A stretch of 64,000 nt of DNA from Paracoccus alkenifer (GCF_900108405.1 NZ_FNXG01000002.1:124001-188000); one strand, 5' to 3'. Positions 7,646 to 17,982 are shown, numbered from the stretch's first letter. The notes: generated from the sequence alone by a model not told the origin. Numbers and translations are program-made.

Positions 7646-8206
7646 TCAGTGGCCGCGGGCGAGGGCCGCGACGCCGGTGCGGGCGACCTCGGCCAGACCC
7701 AGCGGGCGCATCAGATCGGCAAAGGCGTCCAGCTTTTCCGGGGCGCCGGTGATCTCGAACACAAAGCTTTCCAGCGTCGAATCAACGACATTGGCGCGGA
7801 AGATGTCGCTGATGCGCAGCGCCTCGACCCGCTTTTCGCCGCTGCCGACCACCTTGAACAGCCCCAGCTCACGCTCGACCGAGGCGCCCTCGACGGTCAG
7901 GTCGTGGACCTCGTGCACCGGGATGATGCGGCTGAGCTGCGCCTTGATCTGCTCGATCACCGCCGGGGTGCCCCGGGTGACCACCGTGATGCGCGAGGTG
8001 TGGCCGGTGTGGTCCACCTCGGCCACGGTCAGGCTGTCGATATTATAGCCGCGCCCGGAAAACAGCCCGATGACGCGGGCCAGCACCCCGGCCTCGTTAT
8101 CGACGATCACGGACAGGGTGTGCCGTTCCTCGCCCGCTGCGTGATAGTCGCGCAGGTCATAGGCCGAGTGGCTGGATGCGCCGCGTTCGATCTTGAGTGC
8201 AGACAT
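7646..8206 (-). CDS. ilvH: Acetolactate synthase small (regulatory) subunit
   Basis: The 186-residue regulatory subunit that activates IlvB and makes it sensitive to valine feedback. An N-terminal ACT domain starts near residue 30 (HTLSVIVDNEAGVLARVIGL, then FSGRGYNIDSLTV), followed by a second ferredoxin-like domain. The first 28 residues extend beyond the E. coli protein, which is common in alphaproteobacteria. It starts nine bases after the ilvB stop with GGGGGC upstream, so the two subunits are made from one message. Confidence 0.96.
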   Translation of the reverse strand: MSALKIERGASSHSAYDLRDYHAAGEERHTLSVIVDNEAGVLARVIGLFSGRGYNIDSLTVAEVDHTGHTSRITVVTRGTPAVIEQIKAQLSRIIPVHEVHDLTVEGASVERELGLFKVVGSGEKRVEALRISDIFRANVVDSTLESFVFEITGAPEKLDAFADLMRPLGLAEVARTGVAALARGH

Positions 8207-8215
8207 GACGCCCCC

Positions 8216-9979
8216 TTACACCAGCACCGCGCCGTCGGACTTGATCGCCGAGCCGATGTCGTCGGCCGCGATCTCGTCGCCCAGCAGCATTTCGTTATGC
8301 GGCTTGCCCGACGGGATCATCGGGAAGCAGTTTTCGTGTTTTTCCACCAGCACGTCGAGGATGAAGGGCACGTCGCTGTCGATCATCTCGCGGATGGCGT
8401 CGTCCAGATCGGCCGGGTCGTGGACCTGGCGGCCCTTGCAGCCGAATGCCTCGGCCAGCTTGACGAAATCGGGCAGGCTTTCCGACCAGCTCTGGCTGTA
8501 GCGTTCGCCGTGCAGCAGCTGCTGCCATTGGCGGACCATCCCCAGCCGTTCGTTGTTCAGGATGAACTGCTTGACCGGCGCGCGGAACTGCACGGCCGTG
8601 CCCATTTCCTGCATGTTCATCAGCCAGCTGGCATCGCCCGCGACGTTGATCACAAGCGCCTCGGGGTGGGCGACCTGCACGCCGATCGAGGCCGGCAGCC
8701 CGTAGCCCATGGTCCCCAGCCCGCCGCTGGTCATCCAGCGGTTCGGCCCCTCGAAATGCAGGAACTGCGCGGCCCACATCTGGTGCTGGCCGACCTCGGT
8801 CGTGATATAGCGGTCGCGGCCGGCGGTCAGCGCCTCAAGCCGTTCCAGCGCGTGCTGCGGCTTGATCAGCTTGTCCGAGGGCTTGTAGGCCAGACAGTCG
8901 CGCGCCCGCCACTGTTCGATCTGCGCCCACCATTGTTGCAGGGCGGGGCTGGTCTTGCGGCCGCGGGCCTTCCAGATTTTCAGCAGATCTTCCAGCACAT
9001 GGCCGACATCGCCCAGAATCGGCAACTCGACCGGGATCACCTTGTTGATCGAGCTGGGGTCGATGTCGACATGCGCCTTGATCGAGCCGGGGCTGAAATC
9101 GGCCACCCGCCCGGTGATGCGGTCGTCGAAACGCGCGCCCAGGTTGATCATCAGGTCGCAGCCGTGCATGGCCATGTTGGCCTCGTACAGCCCGTGCATC
9201 CCCAGCATTCCCAGCCAGCTCTTGCCGCTGGCCGGATAGGCACCCAGCCCCATCAGCGTCGAGGTGACGGGGAATCCGGTCGCGTCCACCAGCTCGGTCA
9301 GCAGCTGGCTGGCGGCGGGGCCCGAGTTGATGACGCCGCCGCCGGTATAGAACACCGGCCGCTCGGCGGTCTCGATCAGCTCGACCAGCCGGGTGATTGC
9401 GTCGGCGTCGCCCTTGCGTGCGGGCTGATAGCGCGAGGGCGCGATCTGTTTCGGTCCCAGATAGGTGCCGGTCGCGAACTGCACGTCCTTGGGGATGTCG
9501 ATCAGCACCGGCCCCGGCCGGCCCGCGGTCGCTACGTGAAAGGCGCGGTGGATGGTTTCGGCCAGGCTGTCGGTGTCGTTGACCAGCCAGTTGTGCTTGG
9601 TGCAGGGGCGGGTGATGCCCACGGTGTCGGCCTCTTGAAACCCGTCGGTGCCGATCATGAAGGTCGGAACCTGGCCCGTCAGCACCACCAGCGGGATCGA
9701 ATCCATCAGCGCATCGGTCAGCCCGGTGACCGCATTGGTCGCGCCCGGCCCCGAGGTCACCAGCACCACCCCCGGCTTGCCGGTGGAACGCGCATAGCCC
9801 TCGGCCATGTGGACCGCGCCCTGTTCGTGGCGCACAAGGATGTGCTTGATGTCGTTTTGCTGGAAAATCTCGTCGTAGATCGGCAGGACGGCGCCCCCGG
9901 GATAGCCGAATACGGTATCGACGCCCTGATCGCGCAGCGCCTCGACCACCATTCTTGCACCCGTCATGCTTCGGGACAT
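8216..9979 (-). CDS. ilvB: Acetolactate synthase large (catalytic) subunit
   Basis: A 587-residue thiamine diphosphate enzyme that condenses two pyruvates, or pyruvate and 2-oxobutyrate, in the first shared step of branched-chain amino acid synthesis. The catalytic glutamate is in RHEQGAVHMAEG near residue 49. The FAD-binding middle domain and the ThDP/Mg motif GDASWLMNMQEMGTA near residue 445 are intact. Usual length is 570-590. It heads the ilvBH operon; a 207-base leader region lies upstream with a candidate promoter. Confidence 0.97.
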   Translation of the reverse strand: MSRSMTGARMVVEALRDQGVDTVFGYPGGAVLPIYDEIFQQNDIKHILVRHEQGAVHMAEGYARSTGKPGVVLVTSGPGATNAVTGLTDALMDSIPLVVLTGQVPTFMIGTDGFQEADTVGITRPCTKHNWLVNDTDSLAETIHRAFHVATAGRPGPVLIDIPKDVQFATGTYLGPKQIAPSRYQPARKGDADAITRLVELIETAERPVFYTGGGVINSGPAASQLLTELVDATGFPVTSTLMGLGAYPASGKSWLGMLGMHGLYEANMAMHGCDLMINLGARFDDRITGRVADFSPGSIKAHVDIDPSSINKVIPVELPILGDVGHVLEDLLKIWKARGRKTSPALQQWWAQIEQWRARDCLAYKPSDKLIKPQHALERLEALTAGRDRYITTEVGQHQMWAAQFLHFEGPNRWMTSGGLGTMGYGLPASIGVQVAHPEALVINVAGDASWLMNMQEMGTAVQFRAPVKQFILNNERLGMVRQWQQLLHGERYSQSWSESLPDFVKLAEAFGCKGRQVHDPADLDDAIREMIDSDVPFILDVLVEKHENCFPMIPSGKPHNEMLLGDEIAADDIGSAIKSDGAVLV

Positions 9980-10039
9980 CTCCGACCCCCTGTTCGCGTA
10001 AGATTTGCGGCAAAGCGGCGGGCTCTGCTGCGCTGCCGC

Positions 10040-10068
10040 AAGCTAGTCGGCGAGTTGGGGCGGGTCAA
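10040..10068 (-). promoter_or_regulatory. Candidate sigma-70 promoter for ilvB-ilvH
   Basis: On the minus strand, TTGACC (five of six matches to the -35 consensus) is followed after 17 bases by TAGCTT, a weak -10. The start of transcription would lie about 55 bases before the ilvB start codon. Confidence 0.4.
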
Positions 10069-10158
10069 TGCCGTGATTTGGGAAAAATGGCGCGGCCGTG
10101 CGGTTTGGCGCAAGAAAATTACGATAGCACGGGGCGCCGCGCAACCTGTGGCGTCAAA

Positions 10159-10179
10159 GCCGGCCGTTCGAGGGCCGGA
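10159..10179 (-). terminator. Hairpin after the bpt gene
   Basis: CCGGCC and GGCCGG arms with a seven-base loop lie eight bases beyond the bpt stop. The minus-strand run after the stem is CTTTG, so termination may be partial. Confidence 0.5.
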
Positions 10180-10186
10180 GCCGGTC

Positions 10187-10996
10187 TCAGGGCAGGTGGA
10201 TTCGCGCCACCTGCTCGACAATCGGGTCCACGGACAGGGGGTGAGCCTCATCCTCGTGATCCTCGGGGCGGCCGATGTCCTGCCAGACGCCGCCCTTGTG
10301 GATTTCCAGCGCGCCAAAGCCGGCCTTGTAGGCCATCTTGCGGCTGCCCGGCACCCAGTAGCCCAGATAGACATAGGGCAGCCCGGCCGCCCGCGCCATC
10401 TCGACATGATCCAGCACCATCCAGGTGCCCAGGCTGTCGGGGCGGCGTTCGGGGTCGTAAAAGCTGTAGACGAGGCTCAGCCCGTCGTCGAGGATATCCG
10501 TCAGGCAGACCGCGGCCAGCGGCGCCTGCTCGTCGGCGGGATGATCGCGGTATTCAAAGACCCGCGTGCGCACCGGGGTTTCCTCGATCATCGCGGCGAA
10601 TTCAAAGATATCCATGTCGGCCATGCCGCCATCGGCGTGCCGGCGGTCGAGATAGCGGCGAAACAATTCAAACTGTTCGTCGGTGGCCCAGGCGCTGGTG
10701 CCCAGCCGGATCAGCCCTGCATTGCGTTTCAGCACCCGGCGCTGGCTGCGCGAGGGGCAGAAATCGGCGACCCTGATCCGGGCCGACATGCAGGCGACGC
10801 AGCTTTCGCAGCTGGGCCGATAGACCACGTTCTGCGAGCGGCGAAACCCCTGTCGCGACAGCGCGTTGTTCAATTCGCGCGCGCGGTCGCCGGTCAGCGC
10901 AGTGAAAAGCTTGCGTTCGGCCCGGCCATGCAGATACGGGCAGGGCTGCGGCCCGGTCACATAGAACTGCGGTGCGTTCAGTCCGGAATGCCGCAT
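10187..10996 (-). CDS. bpt: Aspartate/glutamate leucyltransferase (N-degron pathway)
   Basis: A 269-residue protein of the Bpt/Ate1-like family, which moves leucine from Leu-tRNA to proteins beginning with Asp or Glu and marks them for ClpAP. The conserved N-terminal cysteine cluster [11 protein letters not shown] is near residue 63, and the GNAT-like C-terminal half carries [18 protein letters not shown] at about 205-222. Start chosen at [10 protein letters not shown]; an upstream in-frame extension is atypical. It is divergent from glnE, with 284 bases between. Confidence 0.92.
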   Translation of the reverse strand: MRHSGLNAPQFYVTGPQPCPYLHGRAERKLFTALTGDRARELNNALSRQGFRRSQNVVYRPSCESCVACMSARIRVADFCPSRSQRRVLKRNAGLIRLGTSAWATDEQFELFRRYLDRRHADGGMADMDIFEFAAMIEETPVRTRVFEYRDHPADEQAPLAAVCLTDILDDGLSLVYSFYDPERRPDSLGTWMVLDHVEMARAAGLPYVYLGYWVPGSRKMAYKAGFGALEIHKGGVWQDIGRPEDHEDEAHPLSVDPIVEQVARIHLP

Positions 10997-11280
10997 CACA
11001 CGCCCCGCCTGGAAGGATCCATGGCTGGTCCGGGTCCGGGGGGGCTGGCAGGGACGATGAACATGCGCAGGGGCCGGAAAATTGCGTCGCTTCGCGGGAA
11101 TCACTCGACGGTAGCAACTGCCGCGGTGCTGGACAAGCGCCGAAGACACGCGCTGGCTCGCAACTGTCCAGCCGCGCATGTTCCCGCCGATCCCGTCACG
11201 GGATTTCTGGCTGGTGCCGGGGGCGGTGGCGCGCGCGGTGGCGCGGCCGGTGAAACGGAAATCGCCAGCGGGGCAGGGGC

Positions 11281-14106
11281 ATGAAGCTTTCCGACAACAT
11301 TACCCGCCTGCCGCTGCCGGTGGACCGTGCCCGGGCCGCCGCCGCCAGCCTGCCCGGTGCTGGGCCGCAGCTGTCGGCGCTGATTGCCGGTGCGGCGGGG
11401 TCCAGCCCTTATCTGGCCGGGCTGATCGCGCGCGAGGCCGATTGGCTGGCCGCTGCCTCCGATCGCGGCCAGACCCCCGCCACGCTGGTTGCAACCGAAA
11501 CCACCGGCTTTGGGTCGCTGCCGCCGCCCGAGCTGGGGCCGGCCCTGCGCCAGGCCAAGCGGCGGGTGGCCCTGTTCGCGGCGCTGGCCGATCTGGGGGG
11601 CGCGTGGTCGCTGGATCAGGTGACGGACGCGCTGACCCGGCTTGCCGATCGTGCGACGGACCTCGCCCTGCGCGCCCATGTCGAGGCAGAGATCCGGCGC
11701 GGCAAGCTGCCGGCCGCCCGGCCGGGGGCAAGCCCGGATGCGGCGGGGATCTTTGCGCTGGCCATGGGAAAGATGGGCGCGCATGAGCTGAACTATTCCT
11801 CGGACATCGACCTGATCGTGCTTTACGACGATGATGCCTATGCGCCCGAGGACCAGCACGAGGTCCGCGCGGCGCTGATCCGCGCCACCCGCAAGGCGGC
11901 GGCGACGTTGTCGGACCTGACCGCGCACGGCTATGTGTTCCGCACCGATCTGCGGCTGCGTCCCGACCCGTCGGTGACGCCGGTCTGCATCTCTGCCTCG
12001 GCCGCGCTGGCGTATTACGAGGGCGAGGGCCGCAGCTGGGAACGCGCCGCCTATATCAAGGCCCGGCCCTGCGCGGGCGATCTGGCGGCAGGGGCGCGGT
12101 TTCTGGCGGCGCTGCGGCCCTTTGTCTGGCGGCGGCACCTGGATTTCGCGACCGTCGAGGATACCCACGACATGCGGCGCCGGATTCGTGATCACAAGGG
12201 GCTGCATGGCGGCATCCATGCGCCGGGTCACGATCTGAAGCTGGGGCGGGGGGGCATCCGTGAAATCGAGTTCTTTGCCCAGACCCGCCAACTTATCGCC
12301 GGCGGTCGCGACCCGGACCTGCGCTCTCGCCGCACGGTCGAGGCGCTGGCTTCGCTGGCCGAAAAGGGCTGGATTCCGCCCGATGTCGCCGCCGATCTGT
12401 CCGCCCATTACCGCGAACACCGCGAGATCGAGCATCGCATCCAGATGGTGAATGATGCGCAGACCCATGTGGTCCCCACCACTGACGATGCCATTGCCCT
12501 GATCGTGGGGCTGTCGGGCGAGAGCGACCGCTCTGGCTGGGTCTCGCGGCTGGAGGCGCGGCTGCAACGGGTCGAGCATCTGACCGGCGATTTTTTCGCA
12601 CCCGCCGCTGCGCCGGACACCGCCCGTCCGGAACTGACCGAGGAGCAGTCCTCGGTGGTCGAGGGCTGGCAGGGCTATCCGGCCCTGCGCTCGGCCCGCG
12701 CCCGGCATCTGTTCGGGCGGATCGAGCCGCAGGTGCTGGCCAGCCTGTTCCGCGCGGCGCGTCCGGACGAGGCATTGGCGCGCTTTGACAGTTTCCTGCG
12801 CGGGTTGCCTGCGGGCGTGCAGCTGTTTTCGATGTTCGAATCGAATCCCTCGTTGATCGACCTGCTGGGCGATATCTGCGCGACCTCGCCGGCGCTGGCC
12901 TCGTATCTGGCACGCCACCCCGAGGTGCTGGACGCGGTGATCGCGGGGCGGTTCTTTGCGCCCTGGCCCGGTCTGGCCACGCTGCGCGCCGGGCTTGCCG
13001 AAACGCTGGACCGGACCATGGCCGCCCCCGACGGCGGGTATGAGCGTGCGCTGGATGCGGCGCGGCGCTGGGCGCATGAATGGCAGTTCCGCGTCGGCGT
13101 GCACCATCTGCGCGGCTTGATCGAGGCCGAGCAGGCGGGCCAGCATTACGCGGATCTGGCCGAGGCCGCGCTGTCGGCGCTGGCCCCGCTGGTGGCCGGG
13201 GAATTCGCCCGCCGCCACGGGCCGGCCCCGGGAATGGGCGCGGCGGTGCTGGGCATGGGGTCGCTGGGGGCGCGGCAGATGAATGCGCTGTCCGACCTCG
13301 ACCTGCTGGTGATCTATGACGCCAACGGGGCCGAGGCGTCCGAGGGACCGCGGCCCCTGGCCACGCGCGCCTATTACGCGCGGCTGACGCAGGCGCTGCT
13401 GGCGGCGCTGACCGCGCCCACCGCGGCCGGGCGGCTTTATCAGGTGGACATGCGGCTGCGACCCTCGGGGCGGCAGGGGCCGGTCGCGACCTCGATCGGG
13501 GCGTTTTCCGACTATCAGCTGCACGAGGCGTGGACCTGGGAACATCTTGCCCTGACCCGCGCCCGCGTGGTTGCGGTGATTCCGGGATCGGCCACCGCAG
13601 ACATCGCGCCCCTGTCGCTGCGAATCGAAGCCTTGCGGCATGAAATCCTGGCCCGCTGCGGCACCAATCCGCGGGTGATGCCGGATTTCCAGCAGATGCG
13701 GGCGCGAATTTTCAGCAGCCTGGGCGATGACACAGCCCTGACACGCCGTCTGGGTCGCGGCCGGTTGCAAGATATCGAGCTTTTCGCCCAGACGCTGGCA
13801 CTGCGGGCGGGATCCGTCTCTCGTCGGGCCGGGATGCAGATCCGCGCCGGGGTCAAGGCCGGGCTGGTCGGGGCCGAGGCTGCCGAGCGGCTGGTGCGGG
13901 CGCATGAGTTCCTGTGGAGGCTCTATTGCGGCGCGCGACTGCTGACCGAACGCCCGCTTGACCTGGAAACCATCGGGCAGGGCGGGCAAGAGTTCCTGCT
14001 GCGCGAAACCGGCTGCGATGATGTTGCCGCATTGCGCGCGCGGCTGGAGCGGCTGATCGCGGCGGCCGGGGACATCATCGACGCGCAATCGCCGCCGGAG
14101 GGCTGA
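11281..14106 (+). CDS. glnE: Glutamine synthetase adenylyltransferase/adenylyl-removing enzyme
   Basis: A 941-residue bifunctional nucleotidyltransferase that turns glutamine synthetase off by adenylylation and on by phosphorolytic removal of AMP, in response to PII. Two nucleotidyltransferase domains are visible: [18 protein letters not shown] at about 161-178 (adenylyl-removing half) and [19 protein letters not shown] at about 657-675 (adenylyl-transferring half), each with its catalytic acidic pair. Length is normal. The gene is monocistronic here and converges with the glycosyltransferase gene. Confidence 0.96.
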   Translation: MKLSDNITRLPLPVDRARAAAASLPGAGPQLSALIAGAAGSSPYLAGLIAREADWLAAASDRGQTPATLVATETTGFGSLPPPELGPALRQAKRRVALFAALADLGGAWSLDQVTDALTRLADRATDLALRAHVEAEIRRGKLPAARPGASPDAAGIFALAMGKMGAHELNYSSDIDLIVLYDDDAYAPEDQHEVRAALIRATRKAAATLSDLTAHGYVFRTDLRLRPDPSVTPVCISASAALAYYEGEGRSWERAAYIKARPCAGDLAAGARFLAALRPFVWRRHLDFATVEDTHDMRRRIRDHKGLHGGIHAPGHDLKLGRGGIREIEFFAQTRQLIAGGRDPDLRSRRTVEALASLAEKGWIPPDVAADLSAHYREHREIEHRIQMVNDAQTHVVPTTDDAIALIVGLSGESDRSGWVSRLEARLQRVEHLTGDFFAPAAAPDTARPELTEEQSSVVEGWQGYPALRSARARHLFGRIEPQVLASLFRAARPDEALARFDSFLRGLPAGVQLFSMFESNPSLIDLLGDICATSPALASYLARHPEVLDAVIAGRFFAPWPGLATLRAGLAETLDRTMAAPDGGYERALDAARRWAHEWQFRVGVHHLRGLIEAEQAGQHYADLAEAALSALAPLVAGEFARRHGPAPGMGAAVLGMGSLGARQMNALSDLDLLVIYDANGAEASEGPRPLATRAYYARLTQALLAALTAPTAAGRLYQVDMRLRPSGRQGPVATSIGAFSDYQLHEAWTWEHLALTRARVVAVIPGSATADIAPLSLRIEALRHEILARCGTNPRVMPDFQQMRARIFSSLGDDTALTRRLGRGRLQDIELFAQTLALRAGSVSRRAGMQIRAGVKAGLVGAEAAERLVRAHEFLWRLYCGARLLTERPLDLETIGQGGQEFLLRETGCDDVAALRARLERLIAAAGDIIDAQSPPEG

Positions 14107-14119
14107 GGCTATCACTCCG

Positions 14120-16138
14120 TCACCCGATCATGCCGGTGACCGGAACCGTCGGCCCCGGGGGCGATTGCGCGGCACCGGCGGTTTCGTCGGCCGTCTGGTC
14201 GAACACCCCGTGCAGGGTCTTGTCCCAGTAAAACGGCTTGGCCACGATTTCATAGGCGGCCTTCCACGCGGCCAGACAGGCGAGCGGGAAATAGAAATAC
14301 AGCGTTGGCGCCCACAGCCCGAGCCCGGGATGGGTGCGCCGGACCGCCCAGACCGCGACCGCGATGTTCAGCGCCTCGGAGATCAGAAACAGTGCGATGA
14401 TCGCCGCACCCATCCACGCGCCGGTCAGGCTTGCCAGCGGGTGGACGAACCCCAGCGAGAACAGCCAGAAGCTCCATAATACCGGGGCGAGCAGGAACTG
14501 CTGGACGGTGGCGAGCATTTGCAGGTGGAACCCCACGGTAGGCCAGAAACCGATTTCGCGCACCAGTTGCATGGGGCTGCGCATATGCACGCCCCATGTC
14601 ATCGCGAATCCCTTGAGCCAGCGCGAGCGCTGCTTGACCCACGGCAGGGGGCGGCAATTGGCCTCTTCATGGGTGGTGGTCGCGACGATTTCGGTGCGGT
14701 AGCCCAGCCGGGCCAGGCGCACCCCGAGATCGGCGTCCTCGGTCACGTTCCACGCGTCCCAGCCGCCGGCCTCGGCCAGCGCGGTGCGACGGATAAAAAA
14801 GGTCGTCCCGCCCAGCGGCACCACCAGCCCCATCCGGGCCAGCCCCGGCAGCACCCCGCGGAACCAGGCGGAATATTCCAGAGTAAAGCAGCGGGCCAGC
14901 CAGTTGGTGCGCGGGTTGTAGAAATCCAGCGCGCCCTGCACGCAGGCGACCTGTGGCGGCGCGAAATGCAGGTGGCGCGCGACGCGGTGCAGCTGGTCGG
15001 GTTCGGGGCGATCCTCGGCGTCCCAGACCCCGATGATGTCGCCGCGGCAGAAATTCAGCGCGTAGTTCAGCGCCCGCGGCTTGGTGCGGATCGGGCCGTC
15101 GGGCACGGTCACAACCCGCATCCAGAAAGGCAGTTTTACCCCGTCCAGCGCGGCGCGGGTGACGCGGTCGGTTTCCTCGACCACCAGCAGCACGTCGGTC
15201 AGCTCGCGCGGATAGGTCAGCCCGGCCAGCCGCCCGACCAGCCGGTCGGCGATGCTTTCCTCGCGGAACATGGGCACCATCACCGAAATCATCGGCCATT
15301 TCCCGTCCATCGGCGGGTCCAGCGCGGGTGCCGGCGCCTCGCGCAGGTCGCGCAGCGTGCGGCGGAACGCCAGCGCCTTGAGCAGCGTCGTCGCCACCAG
15401 CGTCAGGATGGTCAGCAGGCTGACCACCACCAGCACCAGTAGCGGCGCCAGCCACAATCCCAGCGCCAGCGTCGCCATCAATCCCAGCAGCATCCGCCCC
15501 AGCCGGGCTTCGTTGCGGGTGCGGCAGCTGTATTCGGGGGGAACGCAGCTTTCCGCCTGCCGGATCAGCGCGGTGCGGCGGGTGGCCAGCAGTGCCGAGG
15601 AACAGTCGCTGTCGGTGCACAGCAGCATCCGCACCGGGCCGAGGCGCGATTCGAGATGCTGTCGCGCGCCCTGAAACCGCTCGGGCCAGGCGGCGGCCAC
15701 AAAGGTGACGCCGCCCGTGCGCCGCCATGGCACGATGCCATGCGTCAGGCACCAGTCGGCACCGGCCAGGTCGATTAGCCGCGGATCGGGCGGCATCGCC
15801 GTCAGGTCCACGCTGCTGGTCCGCCATTGTTTCGACAGCGCGCGGGTCAGCGCCTGCGCGGTCACCCAGCCGCGCGCCAGCAGGATTTCCCCCAGCCGCG
15901 CCGATTCCGCGCGGTTGACGATCAGCGCCTTGAACAGGTTGCCCGCATCGACTGCGCCGTCGTCCAGCAGGATCTGGCCCAACGCGCGTTCGTCGCGCCC
16001 GCTGGGGCGGGCCGCAGGCCGGTCGTCGGGCCGCGCCGCCCGCAGCCGGAACGGCGGCGCCCGGTCCGGCAGAGGGCCTGTCACAGGGCCTGTCGGGCGC
16101 GTTTCGGCAGCGGCTTTTCTAAAATTCGTGACGGACAT
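14120..16138 (-). CDS. MshEN-like domain fused to processive family-2 glycosyltransferase
   Basis: A 672-residue membrane protein. Residues 45-190 resemble the N-terminal module of GspE/MshE ATPases, with two copies of the pattern LGxxL(x3)G(x9)L (ALGQILLDDGAVD and RLGEILLARGWVT); in MshE this module binds cyclic di-GMP. Two transmembrane helices follow near 205-250. The catalytic domain has DAED near 365, TEDADLG near 465 and the QxxRW motif (KQRSRWLKG), typical of cellulose- or hyaluronan-synthase-like enzymes, and then a C-terminal membrane bundle. It probably makes and exports a polysaccharide. A perfect CtrA-type box lies 47 bases upstream. A TTG 42 bases upstream is an alternative start. 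Confidence 0.9.
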   Translation of the reverse strand: MSVTNFRKAAAETRPTGPVTGPLPDRAPPFRLRAARPDDRPAARPSGRDERALGQILLDDGAVDAGNLFKALIVNRAESARLGEILLARGWVTAQALTRALSKQWRTSSVDLTAMPPDPRLIDLAGADWCLTHGIVPWRRTGGVTFVAAAWPERFQGARQHLESRLGPVRMLLCTDSDCSSALLATRRTALIRQAESCVPPEYSCRTRNEARLGRMLLGLMATLALGLWLAPLLVLVVVSLLTILTLVATTLLKALAFRRTLRDLREAPAPALDPPMDGKWPMISVMVPMFREESIADRLVGRLAGLTYPRELTDVLLVVEETDRVTRAALDGVKLPFWMRVVTVPDGPIRTKPRALNYALNFCRGDIIGVWDAEDRPEPDQLHRVARHLHFAPPQVACVQGALDFYNPRTNWLARCFTLEYSAWFRGVLPGLARMGLVVPLGGTTFFIRRTALAEAGGWDAWNVTEDADLGVRLARLGYRTEIVATTTHEEANCRPLPWVKQRSRWLKGFAMTWGVHMRSPMQLVREIGFWPTVGFHLQMLATVQQFLLAPVLWSFWLFSLGFVHPLASLTGAWMGAAIIALFLISEALNIAVAVWAVRRTHPGLGLWAPTLYFYFPLACLAAWKAAYEIVAKPFYWDKTLHGVFDQTADETAGAAQSPPGPTVPVTGMIG

Positions 16139-16184
16139 CGGTGCACCCGGAGCGACGGAATCGCCCCTTGATGCACCCAAATGT

Positions 16185-16200
16185 TTAAACGGCCGTTAAC
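16185..16200. promoter_or_regulatory. Perfect CtrA-type box before the glycosyltransferase gene
   Basis: TTAA, seven bases, TTAAC: an exact match to the CtrA consensus, and almost palindromic so that both strands read TTAA-N7-TTAA. It lies 47 bases upstream of the glycosyltransferase ATG and just after the carA stop. TTAA occurs only about a dozen times in the window, so a chance match in a promoter position is unlikely. Confidence 0.7.
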
Positions 16201-16214
16201 GGGCGCCCGGGTTT

Positions 16215-17366
16215 TCAGCCGGCGCGGCGGTCCTGCATCGCCTTGCCGAAACGGGTGAACAGATGGTCGCTGTCATGCGGCCCCGGGCTGGCTTCGGGGT
16301 GATACTGCACTGAAAACACGGGACGATCCGCCATGCGCAGCCCGCAGTTAGATCCGTCGAACAGGCTGACATGGGTTTCGACCACCCCTTCGGGCAGGGT
16401 CTGCGAATCGACCGCAAAACCGTGGTTCATCGAGGTGATCTCGACCCGGCCGGTCTCGATGTCGCGCACGGGATGGTTCGCGCCGTGGTGTCCGTGGGGC
16501 ATCTTGACCGTCTGCCCGCCAAGCGCGAGCGCGAGCAGCTGGTGGCCTAGGCAGACCCCGAAGATGGGCAGGTCGCGGGCGATCAGTTCGCGGATCATCG
16601 GCACCGCGTATTCGCCGGTTGCGGCCGGATCGCCGGGGCCGTTGGACAGGAACACGCCCTCGGGGTTGTGGCACAGCACGTCCTCGGCAGTGGCGGTGGC
16701 GGGCAGCACGGTGACATCGGCGCCCGATTCCGCCAGCGAACGCAGGATGTTGCGCTTGGCGCCATAGTCGATCGCCACCACCCGCAGCGGGTTTTCCGGA
16801 CGGGTCTGGTTAAAGCCGCCGGGCCAGGTCCAGTGCCCCTCGGACCAGCGATAGCTTTGGGTGCAGCTGACCTCGCGCGCGAGATCCATCCCCACCAGCC
16901 CCGGCCAGTCGCGGGCGCGGGCGACCATGGCGGCGGTGTCGAAATTGCCCTGCGGATCATGGGCCAGCACCGCATGGGGCGCACCCTGTTCGCGGATGGC
17001 GCGGGTCAGGCGCCGCGTGTCGATGCCGCCGATGCCGATGCGCCCGTGTTTTTCCATCCACGAGGCAAGATCTGAGGTGGCGCGCCAGTTCGAGGGCTCG
17101 CCCGGATCCCATTTCACCACGATGCCGGCGGCGACCGCGTCAGGGGATTCGTCGTCCTCGGGGGTGATGCCGGTGTTGCCGATATGGGGAAAGGTAAAGG
17201 TCACGACCTGCGACGCATAGCTGGGGTCGGTCATGATTTCCTGATAGCCCGACATCGCCGTGTTGAAGACAAGCTCTGCCACGACCTCGCCGCTCGCGCC
17301 GAAGCCGCGGCCATAGAAGATCGTCCCGTCGGCCAGTGCCAGGCACGCGGTCGGTTTCTGTTCCAT
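16215..17366 (-). CDS. carA: Carbamoyl-phosphate synthase small subunit
   Basis: The 383-residue glutaminase subunit that passes ammonia to CarB for arginine and pyrimidine synthesis. The N-terminal domain begins at LALADGTIFYGRGFGASGEV. The class I amidotransferase domain has its nucleophile Cys in FGVCLGHQLLALALGG and the His-Glu pair in QYHPEASPGPHD. Start chosen at MEQKPTACL, with a G-rich site before it, instead of the 22-residue longer frame. carB is not nearby, so the two subunits are encoded apart. Confidence 0.96.
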   Translation of the reverse strand: MEQKPTACLALADGTIFYGRGFGASGEVVAELVFNTAMSGYQEIMTDPSYASQVVTFTFPHIGNTGITPEDDESPDAVAAGIVVKWDPGEPSNWRATSDLASWMEKHGRIGIGGIDTRRLTRAIREQGAPHAVLAHDPQGNFDTAAMVARARDWPGLVGMDLAREVSCTQSYRWSEGHWTWPGGFNQTRPENPLRVVAIDYGAKRNILRSLAESGADVTVLPATATAEDVLCHNPEGVFLSNGPGDPAATGEYAVPMIRELIARDLPIFGVCLGHQLLALALGGQTVKMPHGHHGANHPVRDIETGRVEITSMNHGFAVDSQTLPEGVVETHVSLFDGSNCGLRMADRPVFSVQYHPEASPGPHDSDHLFTRFGKAMQDRRAG

Positions 17367-17501
17367 CTTGAACCCCCGGAAAATCGGCCGAGTGCTAGGG
17401 GAAGCAGCCGGCAGGGTCAAGGGCGCGATCATGGGGACGCTGCGGGTTGACGGTGGCGGGGCGCAGGGGCAACCCTGACGGGTCAGGTAACGGGGAACGA
17501 C

Positions 17502-17963
17502 ATGGAACTGCGCGAGCGTATCCAGAACGCCACCAAAGAGGCGATGAAGGCGAGAGACCAGCTGCGGCTGTCGACGCTGCGGCTGATCGGGGCCGCGATC
17601 AAGGATCGCGAGATCGCCGCAAGGGGCGAGCCGGGCGAGGGCCGGCTGACCGAAGGCGACCTGGTCGCGCTGCTGTCGCGCATGGTCAAGCAGCGCCAGG
17701 AATCGGCGCGCGCCTATGAAGAGGGCGGGCGGCTGGAGCTGGCCGAGCGCGAACAGGCCGAGATCGGCATCATCCAGGAGTTCCTGCCCCGGCAGATGGA
17801 CGAATCAGAGGTCGCGGCCGCGATCGACGCGGTGATCGCCGAGCTGGGCGCGACCGGGGTGCGCGATATGGGCCGCGTCATGGGCGCGCTGCGCGAGCGC
17901 CACGCCGGGCAGATGGATTTCGGCGCTGCCGGCGCGCTGGTGAAGGCGCGGCTGATGGGGTGA
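17502..17963 (+). CDS. GatB/YqeY domain protein
   Basis: A 153-residue all-helical protein of the YqeY family, related to the tail domain of the GatB amidotransferase that contacts tRNA. The family pattern is clear: [20 protein letters not shown] near the N terminus, [17 protein letters not shown] in the middle, and [17 protein letters not shown] near the end. Its role in the cell is unsettled; links to tRNA-dependent amidation are inferred from the shared domain. It is divergent from carA and followed by a repeat-associated hairpin. Confidence 0.93.
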   Translation: MELRERIQNATKEAMKARDQLRLSTLRLIGAAIKDREIAARGEPGEGRLTEGDLVALLSRMVKQRQESARAYEEGGRLELAEREQAEIGIIQEFLPRQMDESEVAAAIDAVIAELGATGVRDMGRVMGALRERHAGQMDFGAAGALVKARLMG

Positions 17964-17982
17964 TGAACGGGGCCACGCCGGG

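Noticed and set aside
10997..11280. Region between bpt and glnE searched for a small gene or RNA
   Set aside because: Open frames exist but only as extensions of shadow frames, with no ribosome site or conserved motif; I see only divergent promoter space.
7568..11284. A plus-strand open frame of 1238 codons
   Set aside because: It is antisense to ilvH, ilvB and bpt, which are certain; the frame is open only because stop codons are rare in this GC-rich strand.
11101..14115. A minus-strand open frame of 1004 codons
   Set aside because: It mirrors glnE on the opposite strand and has no recognisable domain.
16178..16180. TTG as start of the glycosyltransferase gene
   Set aside because: It lies very close to the CtrA box and leaves no room for a promoter and leader; the ATG at 16138 is more likely.
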